Origin: Ciceribacter sp. T2.26MG-112.2
Lineage (GTDB): Bacteria; Pseudomonadota; Alphaproteobacteria; Rhizobiales; Rhizobiaceae
NCBI RefSeq assembly: GCF_900492205.1
Contig: NZ_UEYQ01000020.1
Span: forward strand, 1 to 61,123
Direction: 5' to 3'
DNA: 61,123 bases
The notes below the pieces were generated by a model, which saw nothing but the letters and a program-made list of their open reading frames with translations, searched no databases and was not told the DNA's origin. The position numbers and the translations under genes were made by a program. Below are positions 35,144-43,918 of this stretch, in pieces. How positions within the stretch are numbered: the stretch's first letter is position 1; each line of letters starts with the position of its first letter.

Positions 35144-36205
35144 TTAGCGCACCCACGCATTCCAGCGCTGCAGAAGCATCTGGGCGTTCTGATTGATCCA
35201 TTCTGCGTCGGGAACGATGATGCTTTCCCGCAGTTCAGCCGTGGTGGGCATGGAATTGCGCGCCGCCTCCGACATGAGGGCGATGGCCTCGCTGCTCGGG
35301 GGTGTGCACGACAGCCTGTCACAAGCCTTCGCCTGCGCGGAGGGATGGTCGAGCCAGTAAGCAATGAGCTTGAGGGCATTGGCCTTGTTGGGGGCGCCTC
35401 TGACCACGGCGATCCTGTCGCCCACCAGGAAGGCCGCCTTGTATGACCAGGCGATCGGCAGCCCCTCGCTCTGCATGGCCTTGGCCCGCGTCAGCCAGAT
35501 CTGTCCGAGATCGTATTCCCGGTTGCGGAAACCCTGAACGCTCTGGTCGCCGGTCTTCCACCACAGGGTGACCTCGTCGCGGATCTGATCCAGCTTGCGA
35601 AACGCACGGTCGACATCGAGCGGGAAGAGCGCCTCGCGGCTGACGCCATCGGCAAGAAGAGCCGCGGCGAGCACGCGCCAGGGATCGTCGAAGTTGGGAA
35701 ACGCCCTTCCTCCGGGAAAAGCCGCGGTGTTCCACATGTCCGCCCAGGTCGCGGGTGCCGCGTTCGTCTCGTCTTTGCGATAGGCAAGAAGGGTCGCAGT
35801 GGACTGGAGCAGGGCTCCTCCGGCTGCACAGGCGTTGGGCGCGAGATCGGATCGCGACTCGTAAGCCTGGCAAAATCCGGAAAGGTCTTCGGTGACCGCC
35901 CGATGGGCTTCGGAGGCCGCCTGGATCTCACCGTCGAGATAGAGATCCCATGCCACATTGCCTGCCTTGACCATCGCCGCCGCCTTGGCGCGCATTTGTG
36001 CATTGGTTGCTGACACGACTGTTACAACAATTCCGGTTTCGGCGGTGAAAGGATCGAACCATGCTTCCCTGAGGGCTTCGTCGTAGACCCCGCCCGTCGA
36101 TGCGATGACGACCTGCTCTTGCGACCGCGCCTGGAGGGTGCCCATCGAAAACAGCATCGCTGTCAGGCAGAGGATGCGACGGGCGGTGGATTGTCTTGAC
36201 GTCAT
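35144..36205 (-). CDS. ABC transporter substrate-binding protein (PotD-like)
   Basis: A 353-residue periplasmic protein with a Sec signal peptide ending near LQARSQ. It starts EQVVIASTGGVYDEALREAW and has the type II binding-protein fold of the spermidine/putrescine and iron families, including AWSYKAAFLVGDRIAVVRGA near the C-terminus. ATG 36205 has AGGAG 8 bases upstream. The longer frame to 36838 is only antisense to the permease gene. Ligand unknown; families of this kind bind amines, amino acid derivatives or opine-like compounds. Confidence 0.88.
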   Translation of the reverse strand: MTSRQSTARRILCLTAMLFSMGTLQARSQEQVVIASTGGVYDEALREAWFDPFTAETGIVVTVVSATNAQMRAKAAAMVKAGNVAWDLYLDGEIQAASEAHRAVTEDLSGFCQAYESRSDLAPNACAAGGALLQSTATLLAYRKDETNAAPATWADMWNTAAFPGGRAFPNFDDPWRVLAAALLADGVSREALFPLDVDRAFRKLDQIRDEVTLWWKTGDQSVQGFRNREYDLGQIWLTRAKAMQSEGLPIAWSYKAAFLVGDRIAVVRGAPNKANALKLIAYWLDHPSAQAKACDRLSCTPPSSEAIALMSEAARNSMPTTAELRESIIVPDAEWINQNAQMLLQRWNAWVR

Positions 36206-36210
36206 TTCGG

Positions 36211-37110
36211 CTACTCCTGGGGGTTCGAGGTGGTTCGGGACAGGGATGAAAGGACTTGTGCGACACCGATCAGGGCGAGCGAGGCGAGAACCGTGACCGT
36301 CGATGCCGCCGCAATGACGGGGGTCAGGTTGAAGTCGATGTCTTCGAACATCTTCCGGCTGATGGTCATTCCGGTGACGTCGGAAATGAAGAAGGCGACA
36401 GTGGCCTCGTCGAAGGAGGCCAGGAAGGCGAACACGGCGCCAGAGAAGATCCCCGGAATGATATTTGGGAGCGTCACGTGGAAGAAGGTCTGGATGCGGC
36501 TGGCGCCGCAGTTGAGACTTGCCAGTTCGAGCGCCGGATCGAGCCGCTGCAACGCCGCAGTCACGGTGATCACGACGAAAGGCACTGCAATCACGGTATG
36601 TCCGATAAGGAAGCCGGTCAGGCTGCCGGTGAGCTTCAGAGGCGCGAATACCAGATAGAGTGCCACGCCGAGGACGATGTGAGGCACGATCATCGGTGCG
36701 AGCGAGAGCGCCTGTAGAAGGCCCTTGAACGGCATGTCGCCGCGAACCAGGGCAAGAGCGGTCATGGTACCGACGACTGTCGCCGTGATGCAGGTCGAGG
36801 CGGCGATCTTGAGGCTGAACCAGGTTGCGGCCATCCACTCGACGTCTCCGAAGAATGCTCTGTACCAGCCGAGTGTCACACCCTGAGGCGGGAAGACGAG
36901 ATGGGCCGTGGTGCTCAGCGACATCGGTATGACGATCAGCGTTGGCAGCAGCAGAAAAACGAGAAGCGCGCCGACAAGCAGCGTGCGCAGGATACGGGTG
37001 AGCGTCGCAAGGCCCTCAACGCCGCGGTCCGCGACCGCTTCTCGTGCGCCGGCCTCCTGGCCGGCCGCCGGCTTTTGGCGATGTCCGTTGATGGTGCGGT
37101 CAATGTACAC
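36211..37110 (-). CDS. ABC transporter permease (PotC-like)
   Basis: A 299-residue inner-membrane protein with six predicted segments and the EAA-type loop ALELASLNCGASRIQTFFHV followed by TLPNIIPGIFSGAVFAFLAS. An N-terminal cytoplasmic stretch of about 35 polar residues precedes the first membrane segment. It overlaps the other permease gene by 11 bases and is followed 5 bases later by the binding-protein gene. Substrate is unknown. Confidence 0.9.
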   Translation of the reverse strand: MYIDRTINGHRQKPAAGQEAGAREAVADRGVEGLATLTRILRTLLVGALLVFLLLPTLIVIPMSLSTTAHLVFPPQGVTLGWYRAFFGDVEWMAATWFSLKIAASTCITATVVGTMTALALVRGDMPFKGLLQALSLAPMIVPHIVLGVALYLVFAPLKLTGSLTGFLIGHTVIAVPFVVITVTAALQRLDPALELASLNCGASRIQTFFHVTLPNIIPGIFSGAVFAFLASFDEATVAFFISDVTGMTISRKMFEDIDFNLTPVIAAASTVTVLASLALIGVAQVLSSLSRTTSNPQE

Positions 37111-37987
37111 TTTGGAACCCCTTGCTTGTGGAAATTGCCCTGCGAAAGATGATGACGATGAAAAGCGTGGCGCCGAGAAGAACGGTCGACAGGGCCGCTG
37201 CGAACGGCCAGTCGAGCAGCACCGTGGTCTGTTGCCCGATCAAGGTCGCCATCAACAGGGATCCGGGGCCGCCGAGCAGAGCGGGCGTGATGTAGAAGCC
37301 GAGTGCCATCACGAAACAGAGCACGGTTCCGGCAAAGACGCCCGGCAGGCTGAGCGGCAGTGTAATCAGGAGGAAGGCGCGAACCGGTCCGGCGCCGAGA
37401 TTGGTGGCGGCGCGCACGAGATCCGGCGGCAGGGACCTCAGTGTCGCGTAAATCGGAAGGATGGCAAACGGTAACAGGATGTGGGTCATGCCGAGAACGA
37501 CCGCAGCCTGGGTATAGAGGATTTTCACGGGATGATCGCCAAGTCCTGCCGCACCAAGCAGGCTGTTCAATGCGCCGTTCCGCTGCAGCAGGATGATCCA
37601 GGCATAGGAGCGGATCAAAACCGAGGTCCACAAGGGGATGAACACGCAGGCTCCCACAAGAACGGCTGCCTTCCCTTTGAGGTTGTTCATTGCATAGGCG
37701 ACGGGATAGCCGAGCACGATGCAAAGCACAGTGACACAAGCCGCGGTCGCGCCCGTTACCGCGAACACCTCAAGGTATAGGGTGTCGTCGAGAAGCCTCT
37801 GATAGTTTGCCGCGCCATCTGCAAAACTCAGTGCCACCAGCCTCCAGACAGGGAGAAGGAAACCGATGCCGACGATTGCGAGTAGGGGCAGCACGAGTGC
37901 CACAGATACGGCCGGCGATAGACGGCCCGCATGACCGCTATGGACGAACCGCCTCGCGGTCTCTTGGAACAGGCGGGCCGGGGTCAC
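37100..37987 (-). CDS. ABC transporter permease (PotB-like)
   Basis: A 295-residue inner-membrane protein with about six segments and the permease loop DLVRAATNLGAGPVRAFLLI followed by TLPLSLPGVFAGTVLCFVMA. It pairs with the permease at 36211 to form the channel. Its start overlaps the ATPase gene stop by 4 bases (ATGA), so translation is coupled. Confidence 0.9.
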   Translation of the reverse strand: MTPARLFQETARRFVHSGHAGRLSPAVSVALVLPLLAIVGIGFLLPVWRLVALSFADGAANYQRLLDDTLYLEVFAVTGATAACVTVLCIVLGYPVAYAMNNLKGKAAVLVGACVFIPLWTSVLIRSYAWIILLQRNGALNSLLGAAGLGDHPVKILYTQAAVVLGMTHILLPFAILPIYATLRSLPPDLVRAATNLGAGPVRAFLLITLPLSLPGVFAGTVLCFVMALGFYITPALLGGPGSLLMATLIGQQTTVLLDWPFAAALSTVLLGATLFIVIIFRRAISTSKGFQSVH

Positions 37988-39084
37988 AGGCGCCTCCCGG
38001 TTTGCGCGGAAAAAAGCTGGAGCCGGTCGGGGGACAGGTAGAGCGTCAGTGGCTCGCCCGCCGACGGAATGCTCGTTTCGCCGGCAAGCGTGACCCGGAC
38101 GGTCAGGCCGTCCATCGCCTTCAGCCGCACATGAGCGACGCGGTGTGCGCCGGAAAAGACAACGGCTTCGACCGTACCGGGCAGCGAAGTCTGTTCCGTG
38201 CCTGGCGTCGCGGAAATCGCTATATGCTCGGGTCTCGCGGCGACGGAAACGGCGCTTCCGACCGGGGCCTTTGCGCGTTTCGCAGCCTTGACGACCGGGC
38301 CACCGGCAAGGCGAACAAGCGAATGGTCGCGCTCATCGCCGACGATCACGCCCGGGATGAAGTTGATGGTGCCGACAAAGTCGGCGATGAAGGCGGTGTT
38401 GGGGTTCGCGTAGAGCTCGAAGGGCTGGCCGATCTGTTCGAGACGACCGTTATGCATGACGGCGACGCGATCCGACAGGGTAAGGGCTTCCTCCTGGTCA
38501 TGGGTGACATAGATGATTGTGGCGCCGAGGCGTCGCTGCAACTGCTTGATCTCGAGCTGCATCGCCTCCCTCAGCTTCTTGTCGAGTGCCCCTAGCGGTT
38601 CATCCATGAGAAGGATGGGCGGGTCGAAGACCAAGGCCCGCCCGACCGCAACGCGCTGCTGCTGTCCGCCTGATAGCTGGTGAGGCAATCGATGGCCCAA
38701 CTTGGTCAGTTGCACCATGTCAAGCATGGCATCGACCCGGGCGCCGATGTCCGACCGCGCGGCCTTCGAACGCATCCGGAGCGGGAATTCAAGGTTCTTG
38801 CGGACCGTCATGTGCGGAAACAGCGCGTATTTCTGGAAGACCATGCCGATATTGCGCCGGTTCGGCGCAAGGCCGGTGATATCGACGTCGCCGATCAACA
38901 CTGAGCCCGTGGTCGGGCGTTCGAAACCTGCAATCATTGTGAGCAGTGTCGTCTTGCCGGATCCGGACGGGCCGACGATCGATACGAACTCACCTGCACC
39001 GATCTCGAGGTCGGTTCCATGGACTGCGCAAATGCGTTCGTAATTCTTGGTTATGCCGCGAAGCGAAAGGCTTTGTCCTATCAA
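37984..39084 (-). CDS. ABC transporter ATPase (PotA-like)
   Basis: A 366-residue ATPase with Walker A (GPSGSGKTT), signature (LSGGQQQRVAVGRAL), Walker B (PILLMDEPLGALD), the H-loop (YVTHDQEEAL) and a C-terminal TOBE regulatory domain (about residues 270-360). The open frame extends to 39249, but TTG 39084 is the better start: AAGGGG lies 6 bases upstream and the protein then begins IGQSLSLRGITKNYE as family members do. It is the first gene of the minus arm of the divergon, facing gntR. Confidence 0.9.
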   Translation of the reverse strand: MIGQSLSLRGITKNYERICAVHGTDLEIGAGEFVSIVGPSGSGKTTLLTMIAGFERPTTGSVLIGDVDITGLAPNRRNIGMVFQKYALFPHMTVRKNLEFPLRMRSKAARSDIGARVDAMLDMVQLTKLGHRLPHQLSGGQQQRVAVGRALVFDPPILLMDEPLGALDKKLREAMQLEIKQLQRRLGATIIYVTHDQEEALTLSDRVAVMHNGRLEQIGQPFELYANPNTAFIADFVGTINFIPGVIVGDERDHSLVRLAGGPVVKAAKRAKAPVGSAVSVAARPEHIAISATPGTEQTSLPGTVEAVVFSGAHRVAHVRLKAMDGLTVRVTLAGETSIPSAGEPLTLYLSPDRLQLFSAQTGRRL

Positions 39085-39234
39085 TTCAGTCCCCTTCTTC
39101 TGTTTTCTGTTTAGGAAATGCGAAGTGTTTCGAAGACGCGCCGGGCATCCCCGGTCCGCGTGCGCGTGACTCAGGATCAGTGAAATGTTATGGGTTTCTG
39201 ATGCGCCAAACTTTGCAAAAGCTTCACATTTGCA

Positions 39235-39252
39235 TTTTTGTTGCACCAAAAA
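39235..39252. promoter_or_regulatory. Candidate GntR operator, divergent promoter region
   Basis: TTTTTGTTGCACCAAAAA is an almost perfect palindrome between the ABC ATPase and gntR starts. It closely matches the exact palindrome at 40004-40019. Confidence 0.6.
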
Positions 39253-39281
39253 TTTAGCCTGTCAACACGCTTGGAGCGAAA

Positions 39282-39971
39282 ATGACGACCGATTTCTCGA
39301 CATCCGGGAAGCAGATGCAGGCGCCCAGCCTCGGGGACGCCGCCTATGTGGAGCTCAAGGACCGATTAAGCAGAGGCGTGTTCCATCCGGGCGACAAGCT
39401 CACAGTCCGGTCCGTGGCCGAGGCCCTGGGCGTCAGCTCGACGCCGGCGCGCGATGCCATCAACCGCCTGGTGGGCGATAATGCGCTCGTCTACGCGGGG
39501 CCCAAGACGGTGATCATTCCTGTCCTGACGGAGGCCGACCTTCGCGAAATTACCCATATTAGGCTTGCGCTGGAGGGGCTTGCCGCAGAGCTCGCGGCTG
39601 AAGCTGCAACCGATCAAGTTGTTGAAAATTTGAAACAAATTCAGCGAAAGATCGGTGAGGCGCTCGATCGCAAGGCTTATGCCGAGGCGTTGTCCTGCAA
39701 CAAGGAGTTTCATTTCCTTGTCTATCGGCTCAGCCGCATGCCTCATCTCGTAGCGATGATCGAGGCGCAGTGGCTCCGAGTCGGCCCTTCATTCTATGGA
39801 CTCTATCCTCGTTTTGCAGAGGAGCGACAGGGCGTTCGCAACCACCAGATGGCGATCGAGGCGTTGTTCGAGAAGGATCGCGGTGCGCTGCGCGCCGCCT
39901 TCGAGAACGATATCCGGGAGGGATATCGCCAGCTGCGTTCGGCAATCAGAGATCGCGCCCCGCGCCCTTGA
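39282..39971 (+). CDS. GntR/FCD-family regulator
   Basis: A 229-residue protein with a winged helix (VRSVAEALGVSSTPARDAIN) and an FCD ligand domain with RLALEGLAAELAAEA and CNKEFHFLVYRLSRMPHLVA, whose His/Asp-type pattern normally binds a metal. It sits at the centre of the divergon with matching palindromes on either side, so it most likely controls both arms and itself. The effector is unknown; an amino acid or a keto acid made by the neighbouring enzymes is a reasonable guess. Confidence 0.9.
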   Translation: MTTDFSTSGKQMQAPSLGDAAYVELKDRLSRGVFHPGDKLTVRSVAEALGVSSTPARDAINRLVGDNALVYAGPKTVIIPVLTEADLREITHIRLALEGLAAELAAEAATDQVVENLKQIQRKIGEALDRKAYAEALSCNKEFHFLVYRLSRMPHLVAMIEAQWLRVGPSFYGLYPRFAEERQGVRNHQMAIEALFEKDRGALRAAFENDIREGYRQLRSAIRDRAPRP

Positions 39972-39974
39972 ATC

Positions 39975-40019
39975 TTTTGTTGCATGGTCTTGACGGCTGC
40001 ATTTTTTGTTGCAACAAAA
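39975..40019. promoter_or_regulatory. Candidate GntR operators upstream of the aminotransferase gene
   Basis: A perfect 16-bp palindrome TTTTGTTGCAACAAAA lies at 40004-40019, with a half site TTTTGTTGCA at 39975-39984. Both lie between gntR and the aminotransferase gene, implying a separate promoter for the enzyme genes. The half-site phase (29 bases apart) would place the sites on about the same helix face. Confidence 0.65.
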
Positions 40020-40068
40020 TACGAAGCTTCCGTGAAGCTCGTGATTTTCCGCAACAGAAAGCAGTTAA

Positions 40069-41412
40069 ATGCCTACTCATTTACCAGCCGATCCGGCGGG
40101 GGGATCCCCCGTGTCCAGTTACCTCTATCGTCGCGGCCGCCAGGTCCTGCCGGGCGGCCTGACGCGTTCCACCGTCGACCTCGATCCCCACCCGATCTAC
40201 ATGGCCGGTGGAAAGGGCGCCTATGTCACGGATGTCGACGGTCGGCGGTATCTGGATCTCAACAACAATTTCACCACCCTGGTGCACGGTCACGCCTATG
40301 AACCGGTTGCGGATGCGGTGGCGCAGTTCCTGCGTAAGGGAACCTGCTTCGCCTATCCCACCGAACACGAGATCGCCCTTGCGGAGCTTCTGGTTGACCG
40401 AATTCCGGCAATTGAGCAGGTCCGCTTCGTCAATACGGGTACGGAAGCCGTCATGTTCGCCGTCAAGGCTGCGCGTGCCTTTACCGGGCGATCCGCGATT
40501 GCGCGATTTGCCGGCGCCTATCATGGAGCCTATGACTGGGCGGAGAACGGACAGAACGGGTCAATATCGCAAGGCTCCATTCGCCGAGGTGGCACTTACC
40601 GGGGAGCGCCCGAGAGCGTTGCAGACGATGTCGTGGTGCTCGATTTTAACCGGATCGAGGGGCTCGATGAGGGGCTCGCTGCCCATGCGGGTCGCCTTGC
40701 GGCTATCCTGATCGACCCGATGCCAAGCAGGGCGGGGCTTCTCGCGCCCTTGCCACAATTCCTGGAACAGGTGACGCGTTTTGCTCGCGCCAACGGCACG
40801 TTGATCATCGCGGACGAAGTCCTGAACCTGCGACAAAGCTATCAGGGAGCCTCGGCGCGTTTCGGGCTTGAACCCGATCTGGTCACGGCCGGAAAGATCA
40901 TCGGGGGCGGCTTTCCGATCGGCGCCATCGGCGGCAGGGCGGATGTCATGGATGTGTTCAGTTCCCGAGGTAAGTCACCGGGTGTGACCCAGGGCGGCAC
41001 CTTTGCGGCCAATCCCGTTTCGATGATTGCCGGTTTAGCAGCCATGCAGGCGATGACCCCCGAGGCATTTGTACGGCTCGAGACCATGGGCGATGACTTG
41101 CGCAGCCGCCTCGCGCAAGCCGCACTTTCCCATGGCGCCCAGTTCGCTATCACGGGTTCCGCTTCCCTGTTTCGCATCCACCCCAAGGCCAAGCCGCCCC
41201 GGACCTATGCCGATGCCCTGATGACGGCCGGAGAGACGGTCCGGATGCGCCGGCTTGCACGGTCATTCCTCGAAGCCGGAATCCTCCTTCCGTTCGGCGC
41301 TGCTGCGTGCCTGTCCACTCCGATGCAGGACAGCGATATCGACGCGATCGTCCATACGTTCGAGCGCTTCCTTGAAGATCACACCGAAGCCCATAAGGAG
41401 TGCCGGTCATGA
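40069..41412 (+). CDS. Class III aminotransferase, GSA-aminomutase-like (copy 1)
   Basis: A 447-residue PLP enzyme resembling glutamate-1-semialdehyde aminomutase and related beta- or omega-aminotransferases. Visible are VNTGTEAVMFAVKAARAFTG, the cofactor Asp in LIIADEV (D249-E250) and the Schiff-base Lys K276 in TAGKIIGGGFPIGAIGG. True haem-pathway GSAM enzymes are shorter and lie elsewhere, so a catabolic or biosynthetic transaminase is more likely. Its stop overlaps the ThDP-enzyme start (ATGA). It is paralogous to the enzyme at 55365. Confidence 0.88.
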   Translation: MPTHLPADPAGGSPVSSYLYRRGRQVLPGGLTRSTVDLDPHPIYMAGGKGAYVTDVDGRRYLDLNNNFTTLVHGHAYEPVADAVAQFLRKGTCFAYPTEHEIALAELLVDRIPAIEQVRFVNTGTEAVMFAVKAARAFTGRSAIARFAGAYHGAYDWAENGQNGSISQGSIRRGGTYRGAPESVADDVVVLDFNRIEGLDEGLAAHAGRLAAILIDPMPSRAGLLAPLPQFLEQVTRFARANGTLIIADEVLNLRQSYQGASARFGLEPDLVTAGKIIGGGFPIGAIGGRADVMDVFSSRGKSPGVTQGGTFAANPVSMIAGLAAMQAMTPEAFVRLETMGDDLRSRLAQAALSHGAQFAITGSASLFRIHPKAKPPRTYADALMTAGETVRMRRLARSFLEAGILLPFGAAACLSTPMQDSDIDAIVHTFERFLEDHTEAHKECRS

Positions 41413-43124
41413 ATGCAGTTTTCCTTGAACAGACGGTAGCCGAGCGCGTCGCGGATTCGCTCATCCGCCACGAAGTCGAGTTCCTTTTTGCCCAGAGCCT
41501 TCCCTCCGCGGTTGTGCTTGCCGCCGAGGAACGGGGAATCCGTCAGATCGCCTATCGCCAGGAAAACATGGGCGGGGTGATGGCCGACGGATACGCCCGT
41601 CTGTCGGGCAGGGTGGGGGTGGTGGCGGCCCAGAACGGTCCTGCCGCCACGCTTCTTGTGCCCCCGCTTGCCGAGGCGCTCAAGGCCAGCATTCCACTTG
41701 TCGCCCTGGTCCAGGAGGTCGAGCGCCATCAGTCGGACAAGAACGCTTTTCAGGAGCTTGATCATCTGGCCCTGTTCCAGTCCTGCACCAAATGGGTCCG
41801 CCGCGTTCAGGTCGAAGATGAGATCGAGCGTTATGTGGACGCCGCTTTCACGGCTGCTGCGTCCGGCCGCCCGGGACCCGCAGCCCTTGTGCTGCCGGCC
41901 GATCTTCTGCGTGCCCGCATAAGGGCGCCGTCCTCGGCGCGGCAGTCCAGCCTCGGTCGCTATCCGCTGGATCGTTCGCGTCCAAACGACGAGATGATCC
42001 GTTTCGCGGCGGATCTCCTCGCCCAGGCAAAGCAGCCCATCGTGCTTGCGGGCGGCGGCGTACACGGCGCAGGGGCTTTCGATGCGCTGTCGCGCCTTCA
42101 GGATCTGGCTGCTTTGCCCGTCTACACGACCAACATGGGCAAGGGCGCGGTCAACGAGTTTCATCCACTTTCGCTCGGAGTGCTTGGGTCTCTGACCGGG
42201 CCGCGTTCGCTCGGCTCGCATACGGGGCGCTTTATCAAGGCTGCGGACCTTGTCCTTCTGGTGGGCACGCGGACCAACCAGAACGGAACGGACAACTGGA
42301 GCCAGATCCCCACTTCGGCCCGTGTCATCCACATCGACATGGACCCTCAGGAGATCGGACGGAACTACGAGGCTCTCAGGCTCGTCGGGGACGCGCGCGA
42401 AACGCTCGATGCCCTGTGTGACGCGCTCGAAACGCTTGATCTTTCCCACCGGCACGGTCTGCGCGACCACCTGGAGAAGGATATCGCGCGCTGCTGGGCC
42501 AGCTTCGAGACGGACCGGGAATCACTGTTCGGGTCCGGCGGCACGCCAATTCGTCCGGAGCGCGTAATGAGGGAGCTTCAGCAATTTGTCGAGAAGGGCC
42601 TGACGGTGGTCGCGGACGCAAGCTATTCTTCCATGTGGACGGTCGGCCAGCTCAAAACCCCCGGCCCGGTGAGCCGGATCATCACGCCACGGGGATTGGC
42701 CGGACTTGGATGGGGCGTTCCGCTGGCGATCGGCGCCCGGCTTGCCCAGCCCGAAACGCCGGTCGTTGCCATCGTCGGCGACGGAGGCTTCGCCCATAGC
42801 TGGGCGGAACTCGAGACCCTGGCGCGTCATGGCGTGGCCGTCACCATCATTGTGTTGAACAATGGCATTCTGGGCTTCCAGCGAGACGCCGAGACGGTGA
42901 AGTTCGGACGCTATACGACGGCTTGTCATTTTGCCCCTGTCGATCACGCCGCCCTGGCGCGCGCATGCGGATGTAATGGTGTGCGTGTCGAGGATCCCGG
43001 GGAACTCGGTGCGGTTATTTCGACGGCGATCAGGGCAAACCGCCCCTTTGTCATCGAGGTCATCACCGACCCCGAAGCCCATCCCGCGCTCTCACTCTTT
43101 GCGGCCATGGACGAGGCAGCCTGA
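41409..43124 (+). CDS. ThDP-dependent enzyme of the acetolactate synthase family
   Basis: A 571-residue three-domain enzyme. The N-terminal PYR domain has the catalytic Glu (E52 in YRQENMGGVMADGYARL), a central domain (about 190-330) follows, and the C-terminal PP domain carries the cofactor motif IVGDGGFAHSWAELETLARH ending in VLNNGILGF. Relatives make acetolactate, decarboxylate 2-keto acids or cleave sulfoacetaldehyde and oxalyl-CoA, so the reaction is open. ATG 41409 overlaps the aminotransferase stop, which suggests it acts on the transamination product. It is fully intact. Confidence 0.88.
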   Translation: MNAVFLEQTVAERVADSLIRHEVEFLFAQSLPSAVVLAAEERGIRQIAYRQENMGGVMADGYARLSGRVGVVAAQNGPAATLLVPPLAEALKASIPLVALVQEVERHQSDKNAFQELDHLALFQSCTKWVRRVQVEDEIERYVDAAFTAAASGRPGPAALVLPADLLRARIRAPSSARQSSLGRYPLDRSRPNDEMIRFAADLLAQAKQPIVLAGGGVHGAGAFDALSRLQDLAALPVYTTNMGKGAVNEFHPLSLGVLGSLTGPRSLGSHTGRFIKAADLVLLVGTRTNQNGTDNWSQIPTSARVIHIDMDPQEIGRNYEALRLVGDARETLDALCDALETLDLSHRHGLRDHLEKDIARCWASFETDRESLFGSGGTPIRPERVMRELQQFVEKGLTVVADASYSSMWTVGQLKTPGPVSRIITPRGLAGLGWGVPLAIGARLAQPETPVVAIVGDGGFAHSWAELETLARHGVAVTIIVLNNGILGFQRDAETVKFGRYTTACHFAPVDHAALARACGCNGVRVEDPGELGAVISTAIRANRPFVIEVITDPEAHPALSLFAAMDEAA

Positions 43125-43126
43125 AA

Positions 43127-43903
43127 ATGGCCAAACCACAGCGTCGGGTGGCGGTCGTGACGGGCGGCAGTTCCGGAATCGGGCTGGCGGTCGGCTCGAT
43201 GTTGCTCGACGCTGGCTTCAATCTGGCCTTCTTCGGGCGGAGCGAGGAACACGTGGAGCATGCACGACATGTTCTGTCACGGCGTCACGATGCCGGACGA
43301 ATTATGGCGACTCGTGTCGATCTTGCCAGCCCGGACGAGATCTCCGGCTTCTTCCGCGCCGTGTCGGAACGGTGGCGACCTGCGGACACGCTGATATGCA
43401 ACGCCGGAATATCGCCGAAACGAGCCACGGGCGACGCGACACCCTTTTGCGAGCTCAACCTCGAAGAATGGAACAGGGTACTGGCCGTCAACCTAACCGG
43501 GGCAATGCTCTGCTGCCAGGCGGTGCTGGCCCCGATGATCGCCTCGCGCTTCGGGCGTATCATCCTGGTGGGGTCGATCGCAGGGCGCGCAGTGCCCAGA
43601 CTGGCCGGTACTTCCTACGCAGTTTCCAAGGCCGCGCTTGGAGGCCTCTGCAGATCTCTCATTGCCGACTGCGCGGGTAGCGGAGTGACTGTCAACGTCA
43701 TAGCGCCGGGTCACATCGTGACCGGAATGACGGCACCAGCAACCGGCGAGGGGCTGCTTGCGGTCCTGTCTCGCATCCCTGCAGGTCGCCTGGGTGAAGT
43801 AGACGATGTCGCGGCGCTGGCCGGCTTCCTGGTTTCCAGAGAGGCAGGGTTCGTCAACGGCGCGGTCATCGATGTCAATGGTGGGGAATATGCGCCACTG
43901 TGA
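43127..43903 (+). CDS. Short-chain dehydrogenase/reductase
   Basis: A 258-residue SDR with the NAD(P)-binding motif GGSSGIG at about residue 14, TLICNAGISPKRA, catalytic Ser in LVGSIAGRA, and Tyr-Lys in TSYAVSKAALGGL. The C-terminal block VNGAVIDVNGGEYAPL is typical. It follows the ThDP enzyme by 2 bases, so it may reduce the ketone or aldehyde that enzyme makes, for instance an acyloin, or oxidise its precursor. The substrate is unknown. Confidence 0.9.
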   Translation: MAKPQRRVAVVTGGSSGIGLAVGSMLLDAGFNLAFFGRSEEHVEHARHVLSRRHDAGRIMATRVDLASPDEISGFFRAVSERWRPADTLICNAGISPKRATGDATPFCELNLEEWNRVLAVNLTGAMLCCQAVLAPMIASRFGRIILVGSIAGRAVPRLAGTSYAVSKAALGGLCRSLIADCAGSGVTVNVIAPGHIVTGMTAPATGEGLLAVLSRIPAGRLGEVDDVAALAGFLVSREAGFVNGAVIDVNGGEYAPL

Positions 43904-43918
43904 CCCGGAGGTCTGTTG

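Noticed and set aside
36206..36838. N-terminal extension of the PotD-like binding protein
   Set aside because: It is the shadow of the permease gene in another frame; the binding protein has its own ribosome site and signal peptide.
40069..41412. Assignment as hemL (haem-pathway aminomutase)
   Set aside because: The operon context (ABC importer, ThDP enzyme, GntR) and a paralogue in another catabolic operon argue against a haem role.
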